Assembly: GCA_033297205.1 (NCBI GenBank) | Contig: MU859226.1 | Span: forward strand, 1 to 64,000 | DNA: 64,000 nt | Direction of reading: 5' to 3' | Origin: Pseudoneurospora amorphoporcata | Lineage: Eukaryota; Ascomycota; Sordariomycetes; Sordariales; Sordariaceae | Shown here: piece by piece, positions 12,010 to 24,601 of the stretch | How positions within the stretch are numbered: position 1 is the first letter of the stretch | How the letters are laid out: each line of letters starts with the position of its first letter | Program-made: the position numbers and the translations under genes | Notes under the pieces: generated by a model | The model's input: only the letters and a program-made list of their open reading frames with translations | What the model was told of the DNA's origin: nothing | Databases searched by the model: none

Positions 12010-13813
12010 ATGGCAAGTTGATTCGTACACCACCTTGGGAACCTTTCCAAGCTCACCGTAACTAACCAAACGCCTAACCATGTCCAGGCCTCGTTTAGCC
12101 CCACCCAGATCTTCGAGGAGGGCACTACAGAGGAGAAGGGAGAGAATGCCCGTCTCAGTGCCTTCGTTGGCGCCATTGCTGTTGGCGACCTCGTCAAGAG
12201 CACTCTTGGTCCCAAGGGCATGGACAAGATCCTTCAGTCTGCGTATGCTTGATCCCCAACTTCCCTATCTACATGCTTGACGCGCCGCTGTCATGTGCTG
12301 ACCGCATCACCACAACTTATAGCTCGACCGGTGAGATTCTAGTAACGAACGACGGTGCTACTATCCTCAAGTCTATTGCTCTCGACAACGCCGCCGCCAA
12401 GGTCCTCGTAAACATCTCCAAGGTCCAGGATGACGAAGTCGGTGATGGCACCACCTCGGTTGCCGTCCTTGCCGCCGAGCTCTTGCGCGAGGCCGAGAAG
12501 CTTGTTGACAAGAAGATCCACCCCCAGACTATCATCGAGGGTTACCGGATAGCTTCCCAGGCTGCGCTCAAGGCCCTTGAGGCTTCTGCCGTTGACCACA
12601 GCAGCAACGCCGAGGTGTTCAGGAAAGACCTTGTCGCCATCGCGCGCACAACACTCAGCTCCAAGATTCTTGCGCAGGACAGAGACCACTTCGCCGAGCT
12701 CGCGACCGAGGCCATTTTGCGCCTGAAGGGTTCCGCCGACCTCAGCCACATTCAGATCATCAAGAAGTCCGGCGGCAAGCTCAGCGAATCATACCTCGAC
12801 GATGGCTTCATCCTCGACAAAAAGATCGGTGTCAACCAGCCCAAGCGCCTTGAGAAGGCCAAGATCCTCGTCGCCAACACATCGATGGATACCGACAAGG
12901 TCAAGATCTTTGGTGCGCGCGTCAAGGTCAGCTCGACCAGCAAGCTCGCTGAGCTCGAAAAGGCGGAGAAGGATAAGATGAAGGCCAAGGTGGAGAAGAT
13001 CAAGGCGCACGGCATCAACTGTTTTATCAACAGGCAGCTGATTTACAACTGGCCCGAGCAACTGTTCACCGATGCCGGCATCATGTCGATCGAGCACGCT
13101 GATTTCGACGGCATTGAGCGTCTTGCCCTCGTCACCGGCGGTGAGATCGCTTCTACCTTCGACCACCCTGAGCAAGTCAAGCTTGGATACTGCGACGTCA
13201 TCGAGGAGGTTATTATTGGCGAGGATACCCTTATCAGATTCTCCGGCACCGCTGCCGGCCAGGCCTGCACCGTCGTTCTCCGCGGTGCTACCGATCAGTT
13301 GCTCGACGAAGCCGAGAGGTCTCTGCACGACGCTCTCGCCGTGCTTTCACAGACCGTTAAGGAGCCCAGGACAACATTGGGTGGTGGATGCGCTGAGATG
13401 GTTATGGCCAAGGCTGTTGAGGGTGCTGCTACTCGGGTTGAGGGCAAGAAGCAGACTGCTGTGTCTGCTTTCGCCACTGCCCTCAGGCAACTGCCTACCA
13501 TCCTGGCGGACAACGCTGGTCTCGACTCTGGCGACCTTGTTGCCCGTTTGCGCAAGGCTATCTACGACGGTCTAAACACCTATGGCCTGGATCTCATGAC
13601 ACCAGGAGGTGGCATTGCCGATATGAGGGACCTGGGTGTTATTGAGAGTTACAAGCTTAAGAAGGCTGTCGTTTCTTCGGCCAGTGAAGCCGCTGAGGTA
13701 TGTTTTCCCCATTTCATCGATATAACCACAACAATGCTAACTGTTGCGAATAGCTGCTTCTCCGTGTGGACGACATAATAAGAGCGGCCCCCAGGAGGCG
13801 CGAGAGGCACTAA
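12010..13813 (+). CDS. cct2: T-complex protein 1 subunit beta (CCT2 chaperonin)
   Basis: Exons 12010-12012, 12088-12242, 12323-13697 and 13754-13813 give 530 residues. It is one of eight subunits of the cytosolic TRiC/CCT ring that folds actin, tubulin and other proteins with ATP. The N-terminal ARLSAFVGAIAVGDLVKSTL, the ATP-site loop DDEVGDGTTSVAVLAAELLR, and the C-terminal SEAAELLLRVDDIIRAAPRR are typical of the beta subunit rather than other CCT subunits. The first coding exon is only the ATG. It is followed by a GC-AG intron (GCAAGT donor, CTAAC branch site, CAG acceptor), because only this joint gives MASFSPTQIF. The other introns are GT-AG (80 and 56 bp); the last separates the final 19 residues. 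Confidence 0.95.
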
Positions 13814-15159
13814 ACTCGTGCAATCTGATGCGCGAGGGGAGTTGTTGGAGAGCAGACTATGTAAATGACCTTGAGCATAGCAGAGCTGAATGCTTGATGG
13901 TGTGTGGTCTCGCCGTCCCAATACCAGCCCGACATTGGTTTCTTGTTGATGTTAGACCACGATATCATGCCGTGCGCCAAATGATGCCACCATTGATATA
14001 TCAAAGACCTATAACTAATAATCACGCCATCTCACGTTCACCCTCTCGTGCTTATTGTTGGTAAAGACATACGGTTTCATGGTGTCGAGATGTAGAACGG
14101 AAGACGAGTGGCATTCCAGATAAGTTCAACATCCCGCTCAGCTGGAACATTTTCCATGTGCTACTTGAGGACTTTTAGCCAGCCTTTTCTCGCTTGATGC
14201 GGCACGAGCCTCATGTCCTATTCGCTACGCGAATGGCCGCAAATAGCCATCGCCTCGGGACCGAACTTGATCGCCAATGAGGGATGTTAAACAACCTGAG
14301 AGAAGAAAAGGAAAGAAGCCTTCTCTTGGTATTCGAAGAAACTGTTACCGTTTTCCCCACCCGAAATCCCGGATAGGTGAGGTACTTATCAATCCAGCTG
14401 AAAGTAGGTATTACCCGTACATCACCGAATCCGCCCGCTCGTTCCAGTCAGCATCTGTCATCCCGTTCCTTCCTCGCAAAATTCTAATAATACTCGGATG
14501 TATTTTGTGGTGTGATTTTGCACAACCTTTACAGGTTTCACATCCAGCTTTCCCGATTTCGAGGGCATTTCACTGCCCAATTCATTATGTGGCCCGTATG
14601 CATCCGGATGAAACAAGCAAGCCAGACAGTCTTTTGATGGACATTCAAAATCATCTTACGCGGCCTCATAAACTTCACTAGCCGTGTTTCCGAGCTGTGG
14701 AATACAATCACGGATTACCCCACGGCACAAGCAAAGGCGAGGCGTCGAAGGTGAAGAACAATTGGCAGCCCTCTTCGTGACTGTCAGTTCGGCAGAGCAA
14801 AATGTGCCTCCCGTTCGGTGACGAAATCTCGCTGAACCTCCGGCTGAGCCTCATCCATGCCGGTCCCCGGAATCGCCCCGTCGTCCGATTCGGTCTTCAA
14901 CATCCCGATGTCCCCTTCTCCGCCAAACCCCAAGGTTTCGAACCTGCCCAAACTACCCAAGCAACCAAGCAAACTCGCAGTACCGGTAGCATTGGCTGTC
15001 TGAGACACTTGCAAGTTGTTTCCTTGGTCCGGGACTCCGGTCACCGGTGACAATTGTTACGGGTTGTCCGACGTCCGACGAACCGTGGACAACTTTCAGC
15101 ACCCAACTTGCAACGGGAAGGGACTCCAGTCATTGGCGATGGCCCCGGGGTGAAGCAGG
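13814..15159. other. Intergenic, no gene recognised
   Basis: About 1.3 kb with only short unrelated frames. It holds the CCT2 3' untranslated region and the upstream region of the next gene. Confidence 0.5.
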
Positions 15160-15168
15160 TATATAAAA
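15160..15168 (+). promoter_or_regulatory. TATA box of the 140-residue protein gene
   Basis: TATATAAAA stands 152 bp before the ATG at 15320, a normal distance for a fungal TATA-type promoter with a leader of about 100 nt. It suggests a regulated rather than constitutive gene. Confidence 0.55.
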
Positions 15169-15319
15169 GCCCACCAGGTTCCCTACTCATGGAGCTTAGG
15201 AGATACCATCCCGAACACCAGTCTTACAGACAGCAATCATCCCACACCTAAAGCCATCAGTTCCAAGCCAACAGTTCCAAGCTCCAACTCCTCCAAATCA
15301 CCCACTCAAGCACTTCAAC

Positions 15320-15923
15320 ATGTCGGCCACCGCAATCCCCGTCGCTTCCTTCGGCAACAACCCCAAGGTCGCCCAATCCATCCGCGAGACGCTCCTTCCG
15401 GAGTATGACGGTTCGTCCCTCATCCCCCTCACCCCCCTCGTCCACCCTACCCTTTTCACCACGCCCACACCATCCACGCTGTCCTCCATCCGTCATCACT
15501 ACCTCATCCTCTACTTCCACCTCCCCCTGTATTTACCCACTCAATCCTCCACTCACCCGCCCAAACCCCACTTACTGGCTCACCAAAACAGTCGTCCACA
15601 CAACCCTCACCCTCTCCACCTCCCTCGCCGAACTCCCCTCTCTCTGCAACGGCACCTTCAACCAAACTCCCTCGTCAAACCTAGGCTCGAACGCCAGCGC
15701 CTCATCGCCCGCCGACCTCAAGGTGCCCAAGGCCATCATCTTTGGCGGCGGCGTTTCCCCTTCGGACGCAGAGCAGGTGAAGGAGGCGGTGCTGAAGAAG
15801 AATTCGGAGATCAAGTTCGTCCGCCTTACCCGGGAGGATATGGTCGCTGCGGGAGCGGAGGGGCCGGATCCGGAGGTAATTGGACGGTTGTTGAAGGCGA
15901 GGTTGGTGGAGGTTTTGGCTTAG
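15320..15923 (+). CDS. Small conserved fungal protein of unknown function
   Basis: Exons 15320-15410 and 15592-15923 give 140 residues. The intron joins LLPEYD to VVHTTLTL through a split Val codon. Its donor is GTTCGT, weaker than the usual GTAAGT. The protein has a VVHTTL strand, a Ser/Asn-rich linker with LGSNASASS, the segment KVPKAIIFGGGVSPSDAEQV and a C-terminal REDMVAAGAEGPDPEVIGRLL. I recognise this arrangement (EYDVVH, LGSN, KAIIFGGG, GPDPE) from small hypothetical proteins common in ascomycetes, none with a known function. No signal peptide or membrane segment is visible, so it is probably cytosolic. Confidence 0.8.
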
Positions 15924-18121
15924 GTTTAAGTTAGGTTGGGGTTGAGAAGTGGGGTTGGGACTGAGGCTGAGATTGGGGGAAGGTGGTTGTTTACGTGGTT
16001 TGATGCGAAGGGTTGGGCACTTGGCTGGCTGAGATGACTAGATTCTGTTGGGTTGGAGTCGTGATGCGTGGCCGAGCGGGGTGGAAGAAGGTTTCCTATT
16101 AGAGGGTTGAACGAAGTTTGTTCCTATGATTGGTAGAGACGGGATTATAGAACACTCCTTTTGTGGTGAGAGTGTATCATGAACGTAGTTCTGGCATCTT
16201 GCCCTTTGAAACGGTACTTTGTTTTTGCAGTTTGGCTGACGGACGCGTGGATAGATCACTGTATCATCTTGACTCACGAGTTGCGAAGAGTTATGAGAGC
16301 TTTCTCCTGTTCCAACAGAAGACTATGTTAGTCGGAACACCCTCAAGCTCGCTGAAAATATTGGAGTTCCAAATCAACAACACCTATCATTGCATCTGAT
16401 TGTGTATTTGCGACCGTAGCGAAGACTGTTAGTAAGTCCAGAGGGAGACTTTCAGCCCGGAGACCCTCAGTCATGTCGACTGGTCTGTATTGTAATTCTG
16501 AATGTCGAAAGGTGAAAGAATATGGCGTAGCGGATACGTCCTGTTCGGTTCTTGCTAAACACTTTGCGGCATGCCAACTGGGGTGATGCGCGTTGTTGAG
16601 GACCAACCGACGAAAATAGGTGAGTGGCATCGGGATTTATCCCAAGCGAGTGGGTGGGTTGTCAGGAAACAGCCATGGATGATGGAGATCCAGAGGCTAG
16701 AAATCAGAGAGGGGTTTTCATTGCATCTCGCCGTCCCTCAAAAAAATAAGCGTTGTAGTGTACACAGGGACCACGTCTTGTGCTTCAGAATAAGTCATGC
16801 CCAAGTCGACTGGCTCTGCATGGTATGAATACGAACGTCTTGGAGTTAGTATAAAAGTGTAGTTCGCTTCGGTCAAGGGTCCTCCGGCATTGACACTGGC
16901 ATCTGCATCACGTGGCTGCCGCATTCCGGCAACCGGCCACCGGCGTAGTTGTTTGTCGGAAGCGCGCAATTCGGCACACTGATTGGCTGGAATCAGGATC
17001 GCCGCTTCTCTGAACACCACCCCACTTTCCTTCCATCTCAGACGAGCCGGGACGGCAGACGGGACCGAAGGTGGGGCCCATGGGAATAAACGGGACCAAT
17101 CACAGGCTGAAACCAGCCACAAAGAAGCCTCACTTCTTCCGGTTTTGGCGGACGGTTGGCGGACCGTGAACCACCAACACCGCGACCGACTGAGACTCCC
17201 GGACGCCGCAAGACATTGGACTGCAACTGAAGACCGCGAACCGTGAATCGCATCTCTAGAACTCCACTCTACCTAGGACATCAGGTACCTGAGGTCATCT
17301 TGCGCTTGGGCTGGCCATCTGCATCAGAAACCGCTGAATTTGCATTCGCTGCTTGCCGTGCCCACGCCTACACGTCTTTACGGCTCAACACTCGCTCTCC
17401 ACCGTACGCGATCGCATCACACAACCGCATCGCATCGCAACAGGGCGCCCGGCATACCCGACACAGTACCTACACAATTCAGCCGGCAGGACGTGGTCTT
17501 TTTCTTCTTCTTCTTTTTTTCTGTCTTCTCCAACGTTCAAGGTTGTTCAGGACTACTCGATCAGATCATCCATCACTGATCGGTCAACCATCCTTTCCCT
17601 TTTGCGACCATCTCGTAGCGCATCGTCATCTTCACCGGCTTTTGCTCCAAGCGCCCCTACTTAAGCAACAAACCTACCTGCAATTTTGCACCTTTTGTCT
17701 GGTATCTTGAGCTCCCAATCCCTCAAGTTGTTGCTGCTTGCGAGCATTTCCACCTCAACTCGGCCCATACGCATCCTGTCTTTCAAGTTCCAATTCTGGA
17801 CAGTAAAGATCGGCCATTCAGTTGTCGCCCTGAACAAAGTGCAGCTGTCACGCCCGCAAAGTCCCTGGCTTTGTTCAACCTGTCCGCGCTCCGCCATCTG
17901 TTTACCCCAGCTGTGTTTACTTGCAACCCTCCGGATATCATCCCAACCTGGAACTTCTCGTCAGGGCGGAGGCTACCATTCCATCCCACCCGCTGAAGCT
18001 ATCGGCCCTTACATCATCTGCCAGGCCAGCTTCGAGCACATCCCAAACTCCCCCAGGGCACCACAACATATCATTCCAATCTCACCCGCCAGTGGGTGTA
18101 CTATCGTTCTACACCGGCAAC
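15924..18121. other. Intergenic, no gene recognised
   Basis: About 2.2 kb. The last 800 bp are rich in C and T with CT-rich runs (for example 17500-17525), typical of a fungal promoter and 5' leader of the next gene. No protein family was seen. Confidence 0.5.
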
Positions 18122-19165
18122 ATGTCCGCACAATGTAGGAATATTGCCCAAGCTTTTCTCCCCTTCCGAATGGAGCTATGCTAACTCGGTCTAGTTACTC
18201 CCGAGGAGGAGGCGACATACGCCCGCGTCATCGACGAGATCCTAGAGACCGCAGACCTTGACACTATTTCTCGCAAGGCCATTCGGCAGAAGATGGAAGC
18301 GGCCATCAACAAGGATCTAAGTGACCAAAAAGTCTGTGTTACGACCCGTTCCCTCTGCGTACGGGCATGCTGCTTCTACTTGAAACCTCAATGCTTCCCC
18401 ATCATCTTCTCCGGTTTCGGCCGTTTGATCAGCTGCTGACAGTTCCTTGTTTCGTATAGCACGCCATCAAAGGCCTGATCGAAGCCCGGTTCGACGCCGC
18501 TCAAGCAAGGAAGGCTGCCCAAGAACCAACCCCCGAGGAGGCGACTCCCGAGCCGACTCCCGAGGCTGAAGAAGACGATGCTGCTACCGACGGCGAGATC
18601 GAAGTCCGGCCCAAAAAGCAACAAAAGCGCGAGAGCTCAGAGGACGCCGACGCACGCCTGGCCGCCGAACTTCAAGCGCAGGAGAACAAGCTCTCTCGCG
18701 GACCACGGACACGGGGTGGCGGCGCCGCAAAGGTGACCAAGAAGGCTAAACCCAAGGCCAAGACACCAAAGAAGAAGAGCGCGACCCGCGTGAAGTCGGA
18801 CGACGACAGTGATATGGAGCCCGAAGCGGTGGAAGGGACCAAGAAGCGCAAGGCCGGTGGGGGTTTCCAGAAGCCCTTCAACCTAAGTTACCCTCTCCAG
18901 GAGGTTTGTGGAGAAGCTCAGGTTTGTGGTCATCACCCGTTAGGCTGTGAATGGGAAGCTAACTTGATCACAGCTCTCCCGCCCACAAGTCGTCAAGAAG
19001 CTCTGGGAACACATCAAAGCCAACGAGCTTCAGGACCCCAGTGACAAGAGACAGATCCTGTGCGACGACAAACTTCAAGCCGTGTTTAAGCAGAGTTCTA
19101 TCAATATGTTCCAGATGAACAAACTGCTCGGCAACCAGCTTTATCCGATCGAAGCGGAAGAGTAA
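18122..19165 (+). CDS. DEK_C and SWIB/MDM2 domain protein (UAF30/TRI1-like)
   Basis: Exons 18122-18134, 18195-18331, 18460-18921 and 18974-19165 give 267 residues. The first coding exon has only 13 nt (MSAQ plus one base). Residues about 6-62, with RVIDEILETADLDTISRKAI, match the DEK C-terminal domain. A lysine-, glutamate- and proline-rich disordered middle, including nuclear-localisation-like PKAKTPKKK, leads to a SWIB domain at about 186-262 with LSRPQVVKKLWEHIKANEL and the ending LLGNQLYPIE. In yeast this architecture is found in Uaf30, a subunit of the RNA polymerase I upstream activation factor, and its paralogue Tri1. A role in chromatin or rDNA transcription is inferred from that similarity. 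Confidence 0.88.
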
Positions 19166-20707
19166 GATGTCTGATCTGAGATGGACGGTTCCCGTGGGTA
19201 TTGGGTCATTGGGGCTAGCTAGGTAGCAGGCTGGGTGTGCATGGCGTCATTGGAAAATCTCTGGGGCTTCGGAACTACTAGTATACCAAAGTATGTCTTC
19301 GTTTTCATGGGTTGAGAGTTCGGAGGAGGTCTGGATGTGAAAGGCGCAGCGCATTTTCTCGGGTTTCACTGTTTGCTGGGTTTGTCTTTGGGTCTTCCTC
19401 AGGGGCGCAAGGGGGCGTTATCTCTTACCCCAGTCATACCATTTTGGAGGAAGATACAGGCTATCAGAAGGATGGCAGGGTTAGGATTGGGAAGCGCAGT
19501 GATGGGGTTGGAGTTATGCTTGTCACCGGCGGTCGACGGTCGAGTTGGCTGGTCATATGGTGGTTAACCTTCTTGCGGGTCTCTGGAGAATATGAGGTTC
19601 ACATCCTCATCAACTCATCTCTTACCATTTCATTAGCGGTGTTCAGTATCATGACGACCTAGGTTACGGGAGAGCAGGCATGGCGAGACATCAGCGACAT
19701 TTCTCCTTTATACCCGGATTTGAGAAATACAGCAATCCTTCTCACGTGCGCTTCTTAAATCCTCATAGGGCTGACCCTTTTAAAGGGGTGTGCTCAACAA
19801 GGTACAGTAGGTTTATTATGTAATTGCTCTTATACGAATGTTGCCAGGGTCAATCACACCCGAAAGAAGACTTGCCGTATCCAAAGCCAATTGTCAGCAC
19901 CGCCTAGAACTAAATCTTTAGGATATTTTTCAGGATGAATCAATCTCCGTATGCAGATGATTGCAAATTCGGGGAGTGACTCCTCGACGCTCCCGTTACC
20001 GAGTACTTACCTAGTCTCGATAAAATCGGCCAATGCCATTGAAGCTGAGCCACTCCGTTATGGACCTGAAGATCACTCCAGAAATTCTACGCTATAAACT
20101 ACCCCTGCCCAGCCACTGTTCTGTTTGGTTCAATTTTTGGTATCCGGTACGAACCGAGCATCATGGAGGCAACGCGACGGGAGGACATGGATGTTGGGTT
20201 TTGGGGGTACCGTGTACCTGGTGATGACGAGTCGCACACCCGACTCTTCGGGATTTTTGGACGAGGTTTTGTGTTTCGGGCGGCACTTGGAGGGGGAGAC
20301 GCCACAAAAAATTGCGAGCCACGGCGCGGGCGGTTGCTGCTACAGCTGGTAATCGGGCGAATAAATGCTAGAAGCTCCCGGACCCCACCATCAACGTCAA
20401 CACCCCCAATTCAATTATTCCGTCTGCCCTCTCTCTCTCTCACTCTTCTCTCTCTCTGCAACCGACTCCAGTTGGCCCTACTGTCTCCAAGGCGTCACAT
20501 AAATCTTTCTTCAAAAGCGGTATCCTAGGATTTCTTCCATCTCCGCCGTATCTCGCAAACTTCTTCCCTCACGAAGACTGTACAGCAACCTACCACAGCG
20601 CCCTCATACCGACAAGTCTCCGAGAGCGAGCCATTTCTAAGCACAACAACCACAGCAACAGGGTAGCAGTGACGCTTTCCTTCAGTCGGTCCACATCCTT
20701 GGATATC
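19166..20707. other. Intergenic, no gene recognised
   Basis: About 1.5 kb. A CT-rich run at 20428-20460 precedes the next gene and resembles a promoter or leader. No coding frame has family support. Confidence 0.5.
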
Positions 20708-23302
20708 ATGTCTTCAGCGGAGCAACCTACCCCTCAGGGACCCAGAGGCGACGGCAACCGGGGCAGAGGCCGAGGACGCGGAGCACCTCGAGGCGGCCAC
20801 CGTAGTCGGGGTGGTGATGGTGCCGGTCGCGGTGGCGCTGGTGCTGGTGCTGGCCGTGGAAAGGGCAGAGGTGGAGGACAACAGCAGCAGCAGCAGCAGG
20901 GCGCGCCTACGCCCTCGCAGGACAACTCTTCTGGCGACAGCAACCCCGTCCAGTGGAAGACACAACAGCCGGAAGCACAAGACGACGACGCCGAGGTCTG
21001 CTTTATTTGTGCCAATCCCATCACACACCACTCTGTTGCGCCTTGCGGCCATTCGACATGCCATATCTGCGCCCTGCGACTAAGGGCACTTTATAAGAAC
21101 AAGGATTGTCCGCATTGCCGAGTGAGTATAGTCATTGAGAAAACTTGAGGTTCCATTTGCTCTGGGTGGTTGCTGACATGGGCAAACGTCTAGACGGCCG
21201 CTCCCTTCGTTATCTTTACCGACGACCAAAACAAAAAATTCGAGGAGTATACGAGCAAGGAGATTACAAGTACGGATGACAACATCGGAATCAAGTACGC
21301 GGGCGAGCACATTGTTGGCGATACCGTCCTTCTCCTGCGATATAACTGTCCCGGAGGGGAGTGCGACTTTGCCGGTCTTGGTTGGCCCGATCTGCATCGC
21401 CATGTGCGCACTGTTCACCACAAGAAGCTTTGTGACTTGTGCACAAGGAACAAGAAGGTCTTCACGCACGAGCACGAAATGTTTACCGATAAGGAGCTAC
21501 GCGACCATATGAGCCGCGGCGACGACAAGCCCGGTGCCGTTGACCAGACCGGTTTCAAGGGACATCCGCTCTGCGGCTTCTGCGGCGAAAGATTCTATGA
21601 TAACGACAAGCTTTACGAGCATTGCCGCAGCAAGCATGAGAGATGCTTCATTTGCGACCGTCGCGACTCCCGGCAACCGCATTACTACCGCAACTACGAG
21701 GCTCTGGAGGAGCATTTCAAGCAGGATCATTTCATATGCCAGGAACGGGAATGCCTGGAAAAGAAGTTTGTCGTTTTCGACAGCGAGCTGGATCTGAAGG
21801 CCCACCAGCTTAGCGAGCACGGAAACTCGTTGTCGAAGGACGTTAGGAGAGACGCACGCATGGTTGACATTTCTGGCTTCGACTTCAGGTCTTCATACCA
21901 GGAGGAGCGTGGCGGCAGCAGCAGTGGCGGCAGAGGCCGCGGGGGAAGAGACGGACGAGGCGCACGCGGTCGGGATCCCAATGCCGAGGCGTTGCCCGTC
22001 AGTACCGCTCAGCCTTTACGAAGAGACGAGCTTGCCTTCCAGCGGCAGATGGCCATTGCCCAGTCATCATCCGCTGCTCGTCCGAGCGCGGGTCCTTCTA
22101 CCGGCACTCGCCCATCCGGGCAGACCTCTGTGGTTCAGTCACGACCAACAAGGCCTCAGCAACAACGGGAGCAGCAGCAGCAGCAGCAGCAGCCTATTAT
22201 TGATGCCATGCAAAACCTCAGTGTCTCTGAGCTCTCGTCTCTTACCCCTGAGCAGCGTGCTAGTCTTACACGGCACGGTGCGGTGATCGAGCGTGCGTCA
22301 AACCTCCTTGGCAACGAAGCCACGAAGATCAACCAGTTCCGTTCTTACATCTCGAACTTTAACAAGGGCTCGATGACTGCGGATCAGCTGATCGATGCTT
22401 TCTTCGCCCTCTTCTCCGAGACTTCGTCCAATTCACTAGGCACTTTGGTACGAGAGGTTTCTGAGCTATTTGATGACAAGAACAAGGGCGCATCTCTCAA
22501 CAGGGCATGGCAAAACCATCGTGCCATCAATGAGGACTACCCCAGTCTCCCAGGTCTCGGCGGCATGCACGGAGTCACAACAGCAAGCAGCGGATGGGCC
22601 GCCGCCGCATCAGCGACCCCACTTACTCTTCACTCCAACGGAGGTCTCGCAAACGCACAGTCACGGCATTCCAACCACGTGCTGAAGCTCAAGAACAGCA
22701 CCAGGATAGGCGGTGCTAGCGAGCGTGGCCTGGAGCGCACAGTCGCCTCTCTCCAGGCCGGTGGATCAGGTAGCAGCAGCTCGGGCAGACTCGTGCCCGG
22801 CACGAACGCCTACGCCTCCCAGGTTCGTTCCACAGTCAACAACTCCGCAGCGTTCCCTGCGCTCCCAGGAGCCAAGAAGCCCGCCACCGCACCGGCTTTG
22901 TCCGGCTTTACTGCGGCCGCCGCCTCTGGATCCTCATCTTCTTCCTCCGGCCCCACCGCTGTCACCACTGCCCCTCGAAGCAGCGGCAGCACGGCCACCA
23001 CCATCGCCAGGAAGGTCGCCGGCGGAAGCGGCAGTATGCAGAAGGCCGGAGAGGACGCTTTCCCGGCACTTCCCGCGGCGCCTAAGCCTACAACTACCCT
23101 CTTCGGCTACGGCAGAGGTGCGGTGCGAAGAGATTTCGGTCAGTCCAAGGAGACTGGGTTTAGCTGGAACGCTGGAAGCGGAAGCGGTGGTGCGGGGTCC
23201 TCTTCGCAGGCCCAGCAAGCTGGTGGTGATGGTGACGAGGGCGCTGGCAGTGGGAAGGGCAAGAAGAAGCAGAAGAAGCAGGTTTTGGTCCAGTGGGGTT
23301 AG
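20708..23302 (+). CDS. hel2: HEL2/ZNF598-type RING E3 ubiquitin ligase
   Basis: Exons 20708-21121 and 21194-23302 give 840 residues. In yeast and animals this family ubiquitinates 40S proteins on collided ribosomes and starts ribosome-associated quality control. An RGG-rich, RNA-binding-like N-terminus (residues about 13-60) is followed by a C3HC4 RING from Cys98 (CFICANPITHHSVAPCGHST) to the final Cys137 of CPHC. The intron falls one residue after the RING. Next comes a conserved region with several C2H2-type zinc fingers, including HPLCGFCGERFYDNDKLYEH and the cluster CFICDRRD...CQERECLEKKF. The C-terminal half is low complexity (Gln runs, Ser/Gly/Ala-rich) and ends in lysine-rich KGKKKQKKQ. 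RING plus these fingers in this order is diagnostic for HEL2/ZNF598. Confidence 0.93.
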
Positions 23303-24327
23303 GTACGTCAAGGCTGAGAAGAAGGATGTTCATGTTTGTGGTGAATGGGTACATAGCTATGTTGTCCTACATAATGGAAGGATGTTAGAAAGTTGAAACG
23401 TAGTCCAGGTACAGATCACCCTCTATCTTTTGAAGATACTCGAGATTGATCGATCAGAGATATCATTGATTGTGGACTATATTTTGGAAGGATACAAAAA
23501 GCGGATGTATTCAAACCTAGCCCGTCATGGAAGAATGGACCGTAGCAGATGATTTGCACCTCGTGTACCCCAAATAATTTGTCGTGGTGAGTGATCTACG
23601 ATAACACAATGCAGGAACGAACTCATCGAACAAACTTAGCATCGAAAAGAGTGGCAGTCATACCTATGTATGAGGTGTCGCAATGCCGGTACACTTCTCG
23701 TCTGCCCAGATAAGGTAGGTAAACTTGACAGCTGTCCTGAACTACCTTCACCGAGTCACACAACAGCAACCGGGACAAGACTCGTTGCCTGTCATCAATC
23801 ATGATATGTCCCAAAACACAGACTACCCGTTTCGTTTCGATAAAATCGGTCATCCCGATATCGATGCCCTCTATTTTCTAAGATCACCGGGATTCGCGAC
23901 TTCCAACACTGGAATTATTGGAAGGTTTCAACGGGATTAACCATGGTCGGCGTTCTCATTTCGAAAATCGGAACCATGGAAAAGCAGAATGGTAAGTTGG
24001 TTATTGGTAGCTGTATGGAGAGAATGATTGTGTGGTAAATGTCAGGCTATGCTGCATCCAGGCATCTTCTTCTTTACCCCATCCAGGGTTGTAATGGGGG
24101 GTTGATGTGGTGGTGTGGTGGACTGGTGATGGATTGGTGGTGTGTGGTCGGAATCAGATCAGATGGAAGAAATGTTTCCCGTTTTTGGGGGAAAACGTGG
24201 TTTGTTTCCGGCAGGCAAGCGGAAAAAAGACTTGAAGGACATGAATGGAACAGATGAAAAGAAAAGAAGTTGAGATGAATGTATGTAGGTAGGTACAGTA
24301 CATCTACTAGTAGCAATAATTGCTCTA
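23303..24327. other. Intergenic, no gene recognised
   Basis: About 1 kb downstream of the RING ligase gene. It contains GT-rich runs (24090-24130) but no coding signal. Confidence 0.5.
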
Positions 24328-24601
24328 CCGTAGAAACTCGCGAAACTGGCAAACCGCTTTCCCTGTTTCTGTGCAGGGTATATGGTATATCTGTATAGGG
24401 AGCTGGCAGGATTAGCCCGCTTACTGTATATGTAAATGTGTGTGAGTTAACGTGTAGGGCAATGTCCTTCAGTTTTCCCTAACTGGGCAGATACATTTGC
24501 TGGTGTATGTTGGCTGACTGGGCTTCTTCCTAGCATATTTCTGCCATATGCCCTACACAGAAACAGGGAAAGCGGTTTGCCAGTTTTGCGAGTTTCTACG
24601 G
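24328..24601. mobile_element. MITE with 58-bp terminal inverted repeats
   Basis: The 274-bp element is flanked by TA at 24326-24327 and 24602-24603. The outer 58 bp at each end are inverted copies with three mismatches; the left end starts CCGTAGAAACTCGCGAAACT and the complement of the right end starts CCGTAGAAACTCGCAAAACT. There is no coding frame. TA duplication, long inverted repeats and small size are diagnostic of a Tc1-mariner-type MITE that needs a transposase in trans. Confidence 0.9.
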
